Below, piece by piece: positions 6,788-14,290 of a DNA stretch of 54,852 nucleotides. The notes under the pieces were generated by a model, which had not been told where the DNA came from, ran no database searches, and saw only the letters and a list, made by a program, of their open reading frames with translations. Position numbers and translations under genes: made by a program. The DNA comes from a virus: positions 1 through 54,852 of IMG/VR virus record IMGVR_UViG_3300017613_001415; one strand, written 5' to 3'. Each line of letters opens with the position of its first letter. The first letter of the stretch is position 1.

Positions 6788-6981
6788 CTTACCCTCCCAT
6801 GATCCTCTATCAGCGCCTCAAACTCCTCACGTGAGACGCCTGGATTAAGATCAACAACTACAACCAATGACTTCATTACTTGTGAATACTCCTTTCCGCA
6901 TTCTTGACATTGCCACCAATGTTCCCGGACGCCGTCTTCCGTTAACCTTTTTAATGGTTTACCACAACACTTACTCTTCAT
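6784..6981 (-). CDS. Small zinc-ribbon protein, paralog of 7764-7970
   Basis: The product has 65 residues, with ATG at 6981 chosen because the frame then opens MKSKCCGKPLKRLTEDGV. Two Cys-containing knuckles (SKCCGKP and CQECGKEY) could bind one zinc. The first 32 residues align closely with the product of 7764-7970 (CCG-P-RLT-GVR-H-W-C-CG). The C-terminal half differs and is acidic. It may bind nucleic acid or protein; the partner is unknown. Confidence 0.6.
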   Translation of the reverse strand: MKSKCCGKPLKRLTEDGVREHWWQCQECGKEYSQVMKSLVVVVDLNPGVSREEFEALIEDHGRVR

Positions 6982-7147
6982 CGAGCTTCTCCACCGCGCA
7001 ACCGAGATCCTTTGTCCCGAGCGCATTAAAATGTTTAGCGCATAGGTATCTCCAGTTTACGTTATTAGAAACCGGACCCAGATAAACTGCATCTAAGTCA
7101 CAAAGCTCACACTTAGGAGTTTCGTACAGTTTCAAGGTAATCAACAC
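6971..7147 (-). CDS. Small Cys-rich protein starting at GTG or TTG
   Basis: The product has about 58 residues, taking GTG at 7147, which lies 5 bases after GGAGG; TTG one codon later is also possible. Its start lies inside the 3' end of the proteasome-like gene, in another frame. Cysteines at CELCDLDAVY and YLCAKHF suggest a Cys3His zinc site. The stop region overlaps the start of 6784-6981. Confidence 0.5.
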   Translation of the reverse strand: MLITLKLYETPKCELCDLDAVYLGPVSNNVNWRYLCAKHFNALGTKDLGCAVEKLDEE

Positions 7148-7580
7148 CGCCGCCTCCAAATGACATTGCGTCAACACCGCCACCACAATAGACATCATAG
7201 ATAGCGGCCAGCTTGACGGCCTCAATGGCACTCTTACCAAGATGCATCGCCATCAAAGCAAGATGATCACCAGATCCTACTGCCCAAAATTTATTTTCAA
7301 TTCGAATAGGGACTGGTGAGTATTCATACAGACGAATGATTCTTGGATGTTTAATGGTTATAAGAACGGTATCCTTATCCCGTGCCTCCTTTGGAAACTC
7401 TTTCGGGTTAGCACCACTCTTAAACCATTCGATCAATGCACGGCCGGTCGCAGCCATTCCTGCACAGCCATACATATGCCCACGCTTGTAACCGATCTTT
7501 GTAGTTTGACCAATAGTCGATCCAAAGATCGTTTGTTTGTCAGCAGCCAGATGCCGTCCGTCCCACGCTATAACCGTCAT
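7113..7580 (-). CDS. Proteasome/HslV-like Ntn hydrolase
   Basis: The 155-residue product begins M-T, so removal of Met would expose the N-terminal threonine nucleophile of this family. The Asp of the AADKQ motif (residue 14) and the Lys of TTKI (residue 28) match the catalytic Asp17 and Lys33 of HslV. GCAGMAATGRALIEWF matches the family's AGFAGGTADAFTLFELF helix. The length is close to HslV (about 175). HslV normally needs the HslU ATPase, which is not in this window. A phage protein of this type might act as a self-compartment protease, a prohead protease or a host-modifying enzyme; which is unknown. Confidence 0.75.
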   Translation of the reverse strand: MTVIAWDGRHLAADKQTIFGSTIGQTTKIGYKRGHMYGCAGMAATGRALIEWFKSGANPKEFPKEARDKDTVLITIKHPRIIRLYEYSPVPIRIENKFWAVGSGDHLALMAMHLGKSAIEAVKLAAIYDVYCGGGVDAMSFGGGGVDYLETVRNS

Positions 7581-7780
7581 ACTTCCTCCATTGCTCTTAG
7601 AAAATCTTTCCAGGATTCTTTAAGCGAACGACGAGCATACTGAGCGCCGAAATCAATTATCATTTTGATTGTTCTGATATCGGCATCAGATGGTTCTCGT
7701 TGAAACCATAAAGGCTGACCGTTAACAAGAATGCTTTTCTCCTTCTTAACAATCCGAATTCCTTTATAATATTCTACCAT
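7577..7780 (-). CDS. Small basic hypothetical protein
   Basis: The product has 67 residues. The N-terminal 30 look like a beta hairpin (YYKGIRIVKKEKSILVNGQP) and the rest like two helices with basic residues. It is coupled by ATGA to the proteasome-like gene. No family is recognised. Confidence 0.55.
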   Translation of the reverse strand: MVEYYKGIRIVKKEKSILVNGQPLWFQREPSDADIRTIKMIIDFGAQYARRSLKESWKDFLRAMEEV

Positions 7781-7970
7781 AGCCCTTTAACCTTTTCCGT
7801 AGTTGAGTAATACTGGTCGCCGGATACATGAGAACGCGAACAGTTCGAGATGCTGCACTGCGAGCAGCCTGTCTATAGCGCTGCCCGCAGATTCTGCATC
7901 GCCATATATGCACCCGGACACCTTCCCCTGTTAACCGAGTTAACGGATGCCCGCAGCACGATGCTTTCAT
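7764..7970 (-). CDS. Small zinc-ribbon protein, paralog of 6784-6981
   Basis: The product has 68 residues. KASCCGHPLTRLTGEGV and WRCRICGQRYRQ supply four cysteines and one histidine for a zinc knuckle. It matches the product of 6784-6981 over the first 32 residues, with a strongly basic C-terminus instead of an acidic one. The opposite charge suggests the two copies contact different partners. ATGA overlap joins it to the upstream gene. Confidence 0.6.
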   Translation of the reverse strand: MKASCCGHPLTRLTGEGVRVHIWRCRICGQRYRQAARSAASRTVRVLMYPATSITQLRKRLKGYGRIL

Positions 7971-8308
7971 TCGGTCCCCATCTCCTCGATTAGTTCGTTA
8001 AAGGGAATCTGTCGAATAAAGATGTCAACCTTCCACGAGATGCATTGAAGATGATGAGTCATACAATGGCGCACTCTTGCCAAGACTCTGACATCATTAT
8101 CAAAGGTAACAAGCCAAATATTGCTGGCTACCTTTTCCACCCACAGCCCCAGCGGCAGACCGCCGGGATCTTGAACCGTAAGAGGCGCCGGTCCTTGAAC
8201 CTCTGTAAAACGCGGTTGATCGAACGGAGCACCCCAGCCTGTAACAGGTAACCCTTCCAATGCCATGATCGCTTCCCGATACATGTTATTTTCAAAGTCG
8301 TTTAGCAT
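7967..8308 (-). CDS. Hypothetical protein
   Basis: The product has 113 residues, taking ATG at 8308 after a GGAGAG site. It contains PLTVQDPGGLPLGLWVEKV followed by a strand-rich stretch NIWLVTFDNDVRVLARV, typical of a small beta domain. No motif is recognised. Confidence 0.55.
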   Translation of the reverse strand: MLNDFENNMYREAIMALEGLPVTGWGAPFDQPRFTEVQGPAPLTVQDPGGLPLGLWVEKVASNIWLVTFDNDVRVLARVRHCMTHHLQCISWKVDIFIRQIPFNELIEEMGTE

Positions 8309-8864
8309 CAACTCTCCTCCTTATTACCTTCTCAATTTCTTTAAGAGGGAATGAGTAGGCTGTATTCCACCATTGAGGCCAAAGTATCGCCTGTCCGCCT
8401 GCTACACCCCATCTGCTACAGTTTACGTCTGAGTCATCAATAAGCAGATTACCCTCAGCCAGGAGGTATTTCTCTGGGGCTGGAACAATAAGCAGCCGTC
8501 GGTAAAGATTAGGAAGATAGCGTCGAATCCAGATCATCTTACCGGAGGCAGACGCCGGACTCAGCGAGGGGGATGTAAGGATGTAGGGATCAGGCAGTCT
8601 GTTAATCATTTTGATGCCATCCCTCATTAACGGCAGAGTTTCCCAGAAGAATGTATAGTCTGCCGGTTTCCAGAATCGAGATCCGGGCATATTGAGAACA
8701 CGATCCAGGCGATACTCGCCCTGTGGCCATTTTAATCGAGCGCCGCTCTTATGCCTGATAAACCAGACATCCTTACCTTTCGCCTCGATCCAGCAATCAT
8801 GTGCTGTGAGCATCCCATCGACAAAATCAGACAAGACGCCGTCCATGTCAACAAAGATTTTCAT
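8292..8864 (-). CDS. 5'(3')-deoxyribonucleotidase-like HAD phosphatase
   Basis: This 190-residue protein has HAD motif I DMDGVLSDF at residues 6-14, with the nucleophile Asp6 and acid Asp8. Motif II-like TSPS lies near 97 and motif IV-like LLIDDSDVN near 147. The order and size fit the NT5C family that dephosphorylates dNMPs. In a phage carrying a thymidylate synthase and a dATP/dGTP diphosphohydrolase-like gene it would help shape the nucleotide pool. It overlaps the genes on both sides. Confidence 0.75.
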   Translation of the reverse strand: MKIFVDMDGVLSDFVDGMLTAHDCWIEAKGKDVWFIRHKSGARLKWPQGEYRLDRVLNMPGSRFWKPADYTFFWETLPLMRDGIKMINRLPDPYILTSPSLSPASASGKMIWIRRYLPNLYRRLLIVPAPEKYLLAEGNLLIDDSDVNCSRWGVAGGQAILWPQWWNTAYSFPLKEIEKVIRRRVDAKRL

Positions 8865-9205
8865 TCTGTTCTCCCGGTTGCCTCAAGATACATAGCATTA
8901 AGATCAACTCGATAGACTTGAACAGTTAGCAATTGCCCAAGACCGTTATCATACAGTAGTCTATTTGTATGAGCGACTACCCACATGTGGCCGTCTGCAA
9001 CACATAGCCAACAATCCTCCCCAAGACAGGTCGCATGAAAAGAAAATTGAACAATGTCGTCGTCATCATAAAGTCTGAATCCGTACCAGGAAGCCTTAAG
9101 AGTCAGACTCGATAGAAGCATATCTTGACAATTAAAATTTTGAATATTAAGGCCGACAGCCGCAGCAAAATATTCAAGGATCCTTTGATCGGTTTCCATT
9201 TCCAT
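8861..9205 (-). CDS. Hypothetical protein
   Basis: The product has 114 residues, with ATG at 9205 after AAAGGATT. A helical acidic start (METDQRILEYFAAAVGL) precedes a beta-rich part with SFHATCLGEDCWLCVADG. Cysteines are clustered but not in a zinc-ribbon pattern. No family is recognised. Confidence 0.55.
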   Translation of the reverse strand: MEMETDQRILEYFAAAVGLNIQNFNCQDMLLSSLTLKASWYGFRLYDDDDIVQFSFHATCLGEDCWLCVADGHMWVVAHTNRLLYDNGLGQLLTVQVYRVDLNAMYLEATGRTE

Positions 9206-9206
9206 C

Positions 9207-9563
9207 TTAGAATCCTTTCATCGCAAGTTCGCGGTCATTAGGACGCGTGGCGCTCGGAACAAACCGCCGCAGTTGACGGGCTTCCTGCTCTACCCATCGG
9301 CGATCGATACCAGCGATCCATAACGCAACTTTAAGTCGTCTTTGAGCGGTAAAACTGATTTCGGCAGCCGGATTAACAGCGAGATCTTTCTCATTCAGAA
9401 TGATTTCATGATCAGCTGCTCTTTGATCCTCGACAATCTCCTTTCGAGCTTCCTTTCTTACTTCAGGAGGAAACGAGTCATCGGACGCAGCGACCGGACG
9501 CGTGAGAAAGAAGACTTGCTTAACTGGATACATTTTAAACCTGCGTGTGATAATCTCTTCCAT
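9207..9563 (-). CDS. Hypothetical charged protein
   Basis: The product has 118 residues, with ATG after AAGGAGAAG. It is strongly charged and mostly helical (EVRKEARKEIVEDQRAADHE) with a basic C-terminal half (ALWIAGIDRRWVEQEARQL). No domain is recognised. Confidence 0.55.
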   Translation of the reverse strand: MEEIITRRFKMYPVKQVFFLTRPVAASDDSFPPEVRKEARKEIVEDQRAADHEIILNEKDLAVNPAAEISFTAQRRLKVALWIAGIDRRWVEQEARQLRRFVPSATRPNDRELAMKGF

Positions 9564-9565
9564 GA

Positions 9566-9757
9566 TTACTTCTCCTTATGAATTAGTATGTCACCCAACG
9601 TCGGGCGGCCTTTAGATCTTACATACGAATTAAACGCATCGACGATCTTTGCCGTTTCCTTACGTGATAACTGCGTCTTTTGACAAGTGGAACACAGCTT
9701 AGACCCTCGCCCGATCTCCGTATCACAAATTAGACAGAATCCGTCAAGAATGCTCAT
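9566..9757 (-). CDS. Small four-cysteine zinc-finger protein
   Basis: The product has 63 residues, taking ATG at 9757, which overlaps the upstream TAA (TAATG) and follows AGGAGG. CLICDTEIGRGSKLCSTC carries two C-x2-C pairs ten residues apart, a typical zinc knuckle. A short basic helical tail follows. It is probably a nucleic-acid or protein adaptor; the role is unknown. Confidence 0.6.
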   Translation of the reverse strand: MSILDGFCLICDTEIGRGSKLCSTCQKTQLSRKETAKIVDAFNSYVRSKGRPTLGDILIHKEK

Positions 9758-10161
9758 TAGAAAAGACCTCCTGGAACCTGAACCCTGATGCCGCAGCCAG
9801 CGCAATTGAAAATAGAGCCGTCAGCATCAGGCTCCATGCGTCTGATCTCATTGCATTTTGGGCATTCGATTTCACGGACTCCGTCCATCATAACCGTTTC
9901 CCAATACTCTGGAGTCCCTGCTTCCTCACCAAGGACAATCTTCTCCTTTGGCTCAGCAATGCCCCCTACGAGTTGGGTACCGACTGCAGGACAGTCTTCC
10001 TTTTGATTCCAGGCAGCATGCGTCCGCGCGCAGTCTTCGCACATGTAGCCCCAGGTCGTGCTGCCCTTGATCTGCGCATCATACTTCGCTTTGTTTCGTG
10101 GTCCAGGAAACTGTGAACAAATGTCGCAGAGTGGCAGCTTCTTTAATCGAACTTTCTGCAT
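9757..10161 (-). CDS. Zinc-ribbon protein, first gene after the internal promoter
   Basis: The product has 134 residues. ATG at 10161 follows AAAGGAG. CDICSQF, then MCEDCART further on, and a C-terminal CPKCNE with FNCAGCG give two zinc-binding modules. Longer in-frame starts upstream would place coding sequence over the promoter and are rejected. It is the first gene downstream of the consensus promoter at 10244-10272, so it should be well expressed early. Confidence 0.65.
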   Translation of the reverse strand: MQKVRLKKLPLCDICSQFPGPRNKAKYDAQIKGSTTWGYMCEDCARTHAAWNQKEDCPAVGTQLVGGIAEPKEKIVLGEEAGTPEYWETVMMDGVREIECPKCNEIRRMEPDADGSIFNCAGCGIRVQVPGGLF

Positions 10162-10205
10162 CTCTCTTTCTCCTTTCGTTGATCCCAGATCATGATTCAG
10201 AATTT

Positions 10206-10223
10206 TGATCCTGATCTCAACCT
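10206..10223 (-). promoter_or_regulatory. 18-bp operator, promoter-proximal copy
   Basis: On the plus strand this reads TGATCCTGATCTCAACCT, identical to 10298-10315. It lies about 15-30 bases downstream of the expected transcription start, a typical repressor position. It holds two GATC sequences 7 bp apart. Confidence 0.75.
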
Positions 10224-10243
10224 GAGACGTTTTGGGTTTCCTT

Positions 10244-10272
10244 ATTATAAGCATTAAAAACGGCAATGTCAA
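10244..10272 (-). promoter_or_regulatory. Consensus sigma-70 promoter
   Basis: On the minus strand TTGACA (10272-10267) and TATAAT (10249-10244) are separated by exactly 17 bases. Both hexamers match the consensus perfectly. Transcription should start near 10237 and run into 9757-10161 and the genes below. Identical operators lie on both sides. Confidence 0.9.
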
Positions 10273-10297
10273 GGAAAAAGTTGACGATTCTCAAAAA

Positions 10298-10315
10298 TGA
10301 TCCTGATCTCAACCT
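10298..10315 (-). promoter_or_regulatory. 18-bp operator, upstream copy
   Basis: This is the second exact copy of TGATCCTGATCTCAACCT, about 26 bp upstream of the -35 box and overlapping the stop of the NYN-domain gene. The copies are 92 bp apart, close to nine helical turns, which would allow looping around the promoter. Confidence 0.75.
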
Positions 10316-10755
10316 CGCAACCATGATACTGGAATCTCAATGGCTGTCGCCACCTTCTTCAACTCGACGCTGATATCGACGCCAAGAATATAAACTTTAA
10401 TTCCTTGTGCCTGAAGTTTTTCAACAACAGGGGTGAAGTCACTATCAGCTGAAACCAGAATGACGGTGTCAAGTTTATGTGCATTGGAGAGAATATCTAT
10501 GACGATCTCAATATCACAGTTTGCTTTCTCCCCCTCAGGCGTCTGTTTAACATCCTTGTAAAACGTCTTAAATCCAAGGCTATGGAGAATTCGCCGAAAG
10601 CCTGCTGCTTCTCCATTTTTAGCTGCGCCATGTGCATGCATCATGGAAACCTGAAACGACTGTCGTATCCAGCGTGCCAGCTTGCCATACTCCAAACGCT
10701 TTGGCGCTGCGCGATGATAGATGTTGCTCACGTCTATGAATACGCCGGTTCTCAT
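10309..10755 (-). CDS. NYN-domain (LabA/DUF88-like) ribonuclease
   Basis: This 148-residue protein spans almost the whole NYN domain. FIDVSN gives Asp8 and Asn11, CDIEIVIDIL gives Asp81 and Asp87, and VSADSDF gives Asp104 and Asp106, the acidic cluster of the PIN-like fold. The domain is single with no accessory part. NYN enzymes cut RNA; in a phage it could process or degrade host or phage transcripts. It overlaps the upstream gene by 4 bp and ends at the operator before the internal promoter. Confidence 0.8.
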   Translation of the reverse strand: MRTGVFIDVSNIYHRAAPKRLEYGKLARWIRQSFQVSMMHAHGAAKNGEAAGFRRILHSLGFKTFYKDVKQTPEGEKANCDIEIVIDILSNAHKLDTVILVSADSDFTPVVEKLQAQGIKVYILGVDISVELKKVATAIEIPVSWLRG

Positions 10756-11315
10756 TCCATCTCTCCTAATCGCTCGCTTAGATATTTTATATCATCCTCC
10801 CGAGCACATAGTTCGCCATCGACTATGTTCCAGCCTTGGTTGAAGCCGGCGATATGATGGCGGTAGGTTGTTTGCACGATGTAGAACTCACGCATAAGCA
10901 TCGGCAGCTCAGTAGGTAAAAAACGATCCGGGTTCCTGAGTCTGGGATCATGCAGCATGAATGTATTTCCATCATACACACATGCGTGGGTACTTGTAAT
11001 AATGATCGAAAGTCGATCAAGTAGGTACATTAGAACTCGCATGTTCTCAGACGGCGTCGAATACACATGACGTGCGAGGCTATTTTTAGGATGCCGGAGG
11101 CCAGGAGCAATCTCAATACGCGTAAGAGCATACCCGCGGGAGAGACCGAGTTCAACAACAGTCTGCATATGAACGCCGATGATCTCACCATCATCCCATT
11201 CAATTCTCGAGCCGTCATGCCCGCAGTACTCAACGACATCTTCCAGAGACATCCGGAATACCATTGCTGCGCACGCCAGTAGACACGTTCGTCCGTCTTG
11301 TTTTACGTGATCCAT
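10752..11315 (-). CDS. C39/papain-like cysteine peptidase-like protein
   Basis: The product has 187 residues, with ATG at 11315 after GTAGGAGGG. The start KQDGRTCLLACAAMVF has the Q-x-DG-x-TC-x2-AC-x-AM pattern of C39-like peptidases, with the candidate catalytic Cys near residue 10. THACVYDGNTFMLHDP near 110 supplies the matching His and Asp. There is no signal peptide, so it acts in the cytoplasm. The fold is likely; active proteolysis is inference. Confidence 0.6.
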   Translation of the reverse strand: MDHVKQDGRTCLLACAAMVFRMSLEDVVEYCGHDGSRIEWDDGEIIGVHMQTVVELGLSRGYALTRIEIAPGLRHPKNSLARHVYSTPSENMRVLMYLLDRLSIIITSTHACVYDGNTFMLHDPRLRNPDRFLPTELPMLMREFYIVQTTYRHHIAGFNQGWNIVDGELCAREDDIKYLSERLGEME

Positions 11316-11323
11316 GATCCCTC

Positions 11324-11647
11324 CTACCAACTGAAATGTATTTCAAGTTCTTTCAATGCACAAATGAATAAGAATGCGCGAGCACTTTCAACAGCCCAAC
11401 ATTCACCTGTCGCCTTTGACCAATCAGCGATCTGATGCAAGAAGAGAACACGTTGAGCGGGCCAATTTTCTCCCCATGGGCTGACGCCTGTCGCCTGCTC
11501 CAGCGCATGGGCGCAAGCAGAACAATCAAGCCAACCTTCCCCAAGACCGCCGTCGACACCGCCACATTTCCTTCGAACATTGGTCGATATATTTTCGAAC
11601 GCCGGTAGATGAAGATGCTTATGTTGTGCGAATGCGTCCCAGCCCAT
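11324..11647 (-). CDS. Hypothetical protein
   Basis: The product has 107 residues and starts in a TAATG overlap with the gene above. Cysteines are present (RRKCGG, DCSACAH) but the second pair lacks partners for a zinc site. It is rich in Trp and Ala and mostly helical. No family is recognised. Confidence 0.55.
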   Translation of the reverse strand: MGWDAFAQHKHLHLPAFENISTNVRRKCGGVDGGLGEGWLDCSACAHALEQATGVSPWGENWPAQRVLFLHQIADWSKATGECWAVESARAFLFICALKELEIHFSW

Positions 11648-11874
11648 TATTTTTTCTCCTTATAGACTGCAGCAATCTCCTCAAGAAATTCTTTAAGAAG
11701 GATGTCACCGATCTCAACGATCTGATAGAATGGAAAGTTACGTTGAAAATGATACAAGTTCTCAGGCCAATAGATAGTAATTGAGAGTTCCTCCCTTCTA
11801 AATCTGAGCCGGATCTCTACATCAGGTGATGTCCGCTCCGCAAGAGCCTTTATGAAATCGTAGATTGTTTTCAT
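11647..11874 (-). CDS. Small hypothetical protein
   Basis: The product has 75 residues, begins MKTIYDFIKALAERT, then has a probable beta hairpin (EIRLRFRREELSITIYW) and a C-terminal helix. It is coupled by ATGA to the upstream gene. No family is recognised. Confidence 0.55.
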   Translation of the reverse strand: MKTIYDFIKALAERTSPDVEIRLRFRREELSITIYWPENLYHFQRNFPFYQIVEIGDILLKEFLEEIAAVYKEKK

Positions 11875-12266
11875 TCGGCCTCCGGCATCTTTAAGAGATT
11901 ATGCCACCGCTCGCCAGGGTCAGGCAGATTATTAACTTTGCAGAAAAGCTTGACCATCTTTACTGCTGGGCCGGCCTCATGCTTGCTACCGAGCTTCAGA
12001 GTGCCGCCGTAAGATGTGAGATAACCAGCAAACCCATAGACGGCTTCAGACGGAGACAGGAAACCATCTGCTTCTACCATACCAGTCTGCATGTTAATCC
12101 GAATCCAATTTGGATCTTCAGATCCTTTCGGAAGAATGTTAATCTCAAAGGTATCATCTCGCATGCAGATCGCGATCTGGTTTCCTTCGGCAGTCTCCAT
12201 TAGGAAGCCTTGATAAACTTCCTTGACTACGAAGCTCCGATTCTCTCGGTCCAGTTCGATTTTCAT
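11871..12266 (-). CDS. Hypothetical protein
   Basis: The product has 131 residues with ATG after a strong AGGAGG site. The first 75 residues look all-beta (FEINILPKGSEDPNWIRINM) and the rest helical. No motif is recognised. The 137-bp gap upstream is unusually GC-rich and holds no convincing gene; a 20-codon frame at 12345-12407 starts in an ATGA overlap but is too short to call. Confidence 0.55.
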   Translation of the reverse strand: MKIELDRENRSFVVKEVYQGFLMETAEGNQIAICMRDDTFEINILPKGSEDPNWIRINMQTGMVEADGFLSPSEAVYGFAGYLTSYGGTLKLGSKHEAGPAVKMVKLFCKVNNLPDPGERWHNLLKMPEAE

Positions 12267-12403
12267 CTTTCCTCCTGTATAGAGCGAGCCGGCCTTGGTG
12301 CGTGTGCGCAGTCGCGCCTGTTTTTGGCCGACTCACTCCCGATCTCAAAAGTAGTTGTCTATGTGCAGACGCCGGCCCCCGCGGCGCGCACAATCATACG
12401 TTC

Positions 12404-12685
12404 TCATGCCAGAAACTCCTTTATCGGAATTCGGCGGACGGCTGCTTTAACCTTGGATATCTGCTTCCAATGCGCCTCTATCCGACAGCCATGATGACCT
12501 TTGAAATAGTAAGTCGTTTCTCCAGTCTTTCGTTTAAGAATGATAGTCAGATCACCCTCATGAAAATAGAGAGAGTCAAGATGGTAAAGGAAATCTTGCT
12601 TCGTCCTAACTTCTTGTTTCATAGCATCGGTTCGATACAAACGGTCGACGGTTGCCTGCATCTCTCTTAGTACTTTCCTATTCAT
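12404..12685 (-). CDS. Small hypothetical protein
   Basis: The product has 93 residues, taking ATG at 12685, which overlaps the stop of the thymidylate synthase gene. A basic helical N-terminus (NRKVLREMQATVDRLYR) is followed by a beta-rich segment (DLTIILKRKTGETTYYFKG) and a basic end. A longer frame upstream is rejected because it only shadows the synthase gene. Confidence 0.55.
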   Translation of the reverse strand: MNRKVLREMQATVDRLYRTDAMKQEVRTKQDFLYHLDSLYFHEGDLTIILKRKTGETTYYFKGHHGCRIEAHWKQISKVKAAVRRIPIKEFLA

Positions 12686-13469
12686 AGATCCCCGTCCTGA
12701 TCCTGGCAAGTTCCTCCGCATACCCGTAGATATGCAGACCCTTGCTGGCTGCGACCATATCACCGGGCCTGACACCCAGCTCGTTGGCCATGTACTCTTG
12801 CAGAATAGCAATAGCCGCCAAGTTTGCCGGAAACCCGCCCCAGAGATCCCATGATCGGAAGTAAGGAAAGAACTGAAGTTCGCCGTCTTGAATCCGAGTA
12901 TCAATATGCCGGAGACAGGGCGGGTCTTTCAGAAGCATGTCCTCCGGCCGAGCAACCTGGAGAATCATCTGATTGTTTCGATGGCCGTATTTCCAGTATG
13001 TTGCAATGGCCAAAGCTACCTGATCCAGGAAATAGGTCGTAGTTTCCTCTGCCAAACTGGAATCCAACAACTCAGTCTCGATCATGTGATCGATTTTTAG
13101 CTCCAACCCCATGCGCTTGGCAGCCATATGCGAAACCAAGTTAACATCAATCGGATGCTGGCGAATTCGTGATCCATAGGTATACTGCTCGCCAGGAGCT
13201 ATGCCGCCGGCCATAATATACGGAAGATAGCTAATGACATATTCCATTGTTACGGGCGCAGGAATAGTGCAACCTTCCGGCATCTCAGGTATCCGCGGAT
13301 TAACGGTAGGCTGTGTAACATGGATCGTAATATAATCAAACTCGATCCGATCTTGGCCAGCATATGATCCGCGATCAATCATGAAGCGCCGGCCGACAGT
13401 TAGTAGTTGATAAAGAGCTTGGAACCAAGCGTCCGCCAATGTTACCGCTTTAATTTCGACAGGCTGCAT
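12678..13469 (-). CDS. thyA: Thymidylate synthase, ThyA-type
   Basis: The 263-residue product makes dTMP from dUMP and methylene-tetrahydrofolate. DPPCL places the catalytic Cys at 185. YFRSWDLWGGFPANL gives Arg205, Asp208 and Asn216; the retained Asn points to dUMP rather than dCMP as substrate. GLHIYGY gives His246 and Tyr248. The compact form resembles archaeal and phage ThyA relatives more than E. coli ThyA. ATG follows AAGGACT. It works with the neighbouring nucleotidase and polymerase genes to feed DNA synthesis. Confidence 0.8.
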   Translation of the reverse strand: MQPVEIKAVTLADAWFQALYQLLTVGRRFMIDRGSYAGQDRIEFDYITIHVTQPTVNPRIPEMPEGCTIPAPVTMEYVISYLPYIMAGGIAPGEQYTYGSRIRQHPIDVNLVSHMAAKRMGLELKIDHMIETELLDSSLAEETTTYFLDQVALAIATYWKYGHRNNQMILQVARPEDMLLKDPPCLRHIDTRIQDGELQFFPYFRSWDLWGGFPANLAAIAILQEYMANELGVRPGDMVAASKGLHIYGYAEELARIRTGIYE

Positions 13470-13693
13470 TTTTGAGTCCTTATTATGAATTGTTGAGGTT
13501 GTAATGGTTGATTAAAAGTTAAAACCTTCTGCCACAAGATGCCTGATAACAGGATCATGATTCTTTCTTTCCATGTTAGCTGCCAACAGATAGTAAGCTC
13601 ACCTTCTGGCGTACGAAAACACGGTAAATTAAGATATTCATCCTGATTCTCAGCATAGACAACATTTGATTCTACAAAGGGAAGCGGTATCAT
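13442..13693 (-). CDS. Small hypothetical protein
   Basis: The product has 83 residues, taking ATG at 13693 in an ATGA overlap with the VRR-NUC gene. It is aromatic and hydrophobic in the middle (LTICWQLTWKERIMILLSGI), which may be a buried helix rather than a membrane span. Its 3' end overlaps the start of thyA by 28 bp. Confidence 0.5.
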   Translation of the reverse strand: MIPLPFVESNVVYAENQDEYLNLPCFRTPEGELTICWQLTWKERIMILLSGILWQKVLTFNQPLQPQQFIIRTQKCSLSKLKR

Positions 13694-14040
13694 AGTAAAA
13701 AGCTCCACCAGTTTGCTTGACCCTGGATAATAAGATTGTAGTTACGATCATCAGCAGCGACGGCTACAATAACCGGGCAGCCATGCTTACAAAGTTTGGG
13801 AAAGACGCGCCGCTGTGCGGGTGTAAACGGATCACCAGTCCTCTTTGGGTCTTTAACCTCCACCATCCGGACGCCGAAGATATGATGAGTGATAAAAAGA
13901 TCAGGCATCCCGTCTTGGAATTTATTACCGTGAAGTTTGATCGTGAACCATTCACGGGCGTGTAGCATACGCCTGATGGCGTTCTCGATCTTCTTCTCCG
14001 GACCTTGAGACTTTTTCTTGGTGAAATCTTTACGGCGCAT
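13690..14040 (-). CDS. VRR-NUC domain nuclease
   Basis: This 116-residue single-domain protein has the VRR-NUC arrangement of the PD-(D/E)XK fold: Glu19 in the first helix, GMPDLF with Asp47, VEVKDP with Glu61 and Lys63, and a downstream TPAQRRVF with Gln76. Such stand-alone phage proteins often pair with SNF2-type helicases and are proposed to cut branched DNA. A helicase of that type lies in the same operon at 18501-20408. Confidence 0.78.
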   Translation of the reverse strand: MRRKDFTKKKSQGPEKKIENAIRRMLHAREWFTIKLHGNKFQDGMPDLFITHHIFGVRMVEVKDPKRTGDPFTPAQRRVFPKLCKHGCPVIVAVAADDRNYNLIIQGQANWWSFLL

Positions 14041-14290
14041 CTTGATCCTCGATCACAAGTGCCAGGAGCATGCAACGCATCGCGTTCCGGAGATGGACGG
14101 CAGCGTCATCTGAGGTCACCGCTTGGTTTGCCATATGGGAGAACTCGATGCCGCGCATAACATAATACTGGATATTGCCGACATCCGCGATAATTTTCAT
14201 GGGTCCCGGTTCTCGGGGATCGAACATAGTTTTAGTCAGCTGCTTGCGGAGTGCTTTCAGGCTGATCGGCCGTTTTTTGGGCGTTGTCAT
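14030..14290 (-). CDS. Small hypothetical protein
   Basis: The product has 86 residues, with ATG at 14290 after AAAGGAGAG. A basic N-terminus (TTPKKRPISLKALRKQL) is followed by two probable helices. It lies inside the 3' end of the gene above in another frame (59-bp overlap). No family is recognised. Confidence 0.5.
   Translation of the reverse strand: MTTPKKRPISLKALRKQLTKTMFDPREPGPMKIIADVGNIQYYVMRGIEFSHMANQAVTSDDAAVHLRNAMRCMLLALVIEDQDAP

Noticed and set aside
12154-12393. 79-codon minus-strand frame in the GC-rich gap
   Set aside because: It is Arg/Pro-rich low complexity, overlaps the clear gene at 11871-12266 in another frame and has no start signal.
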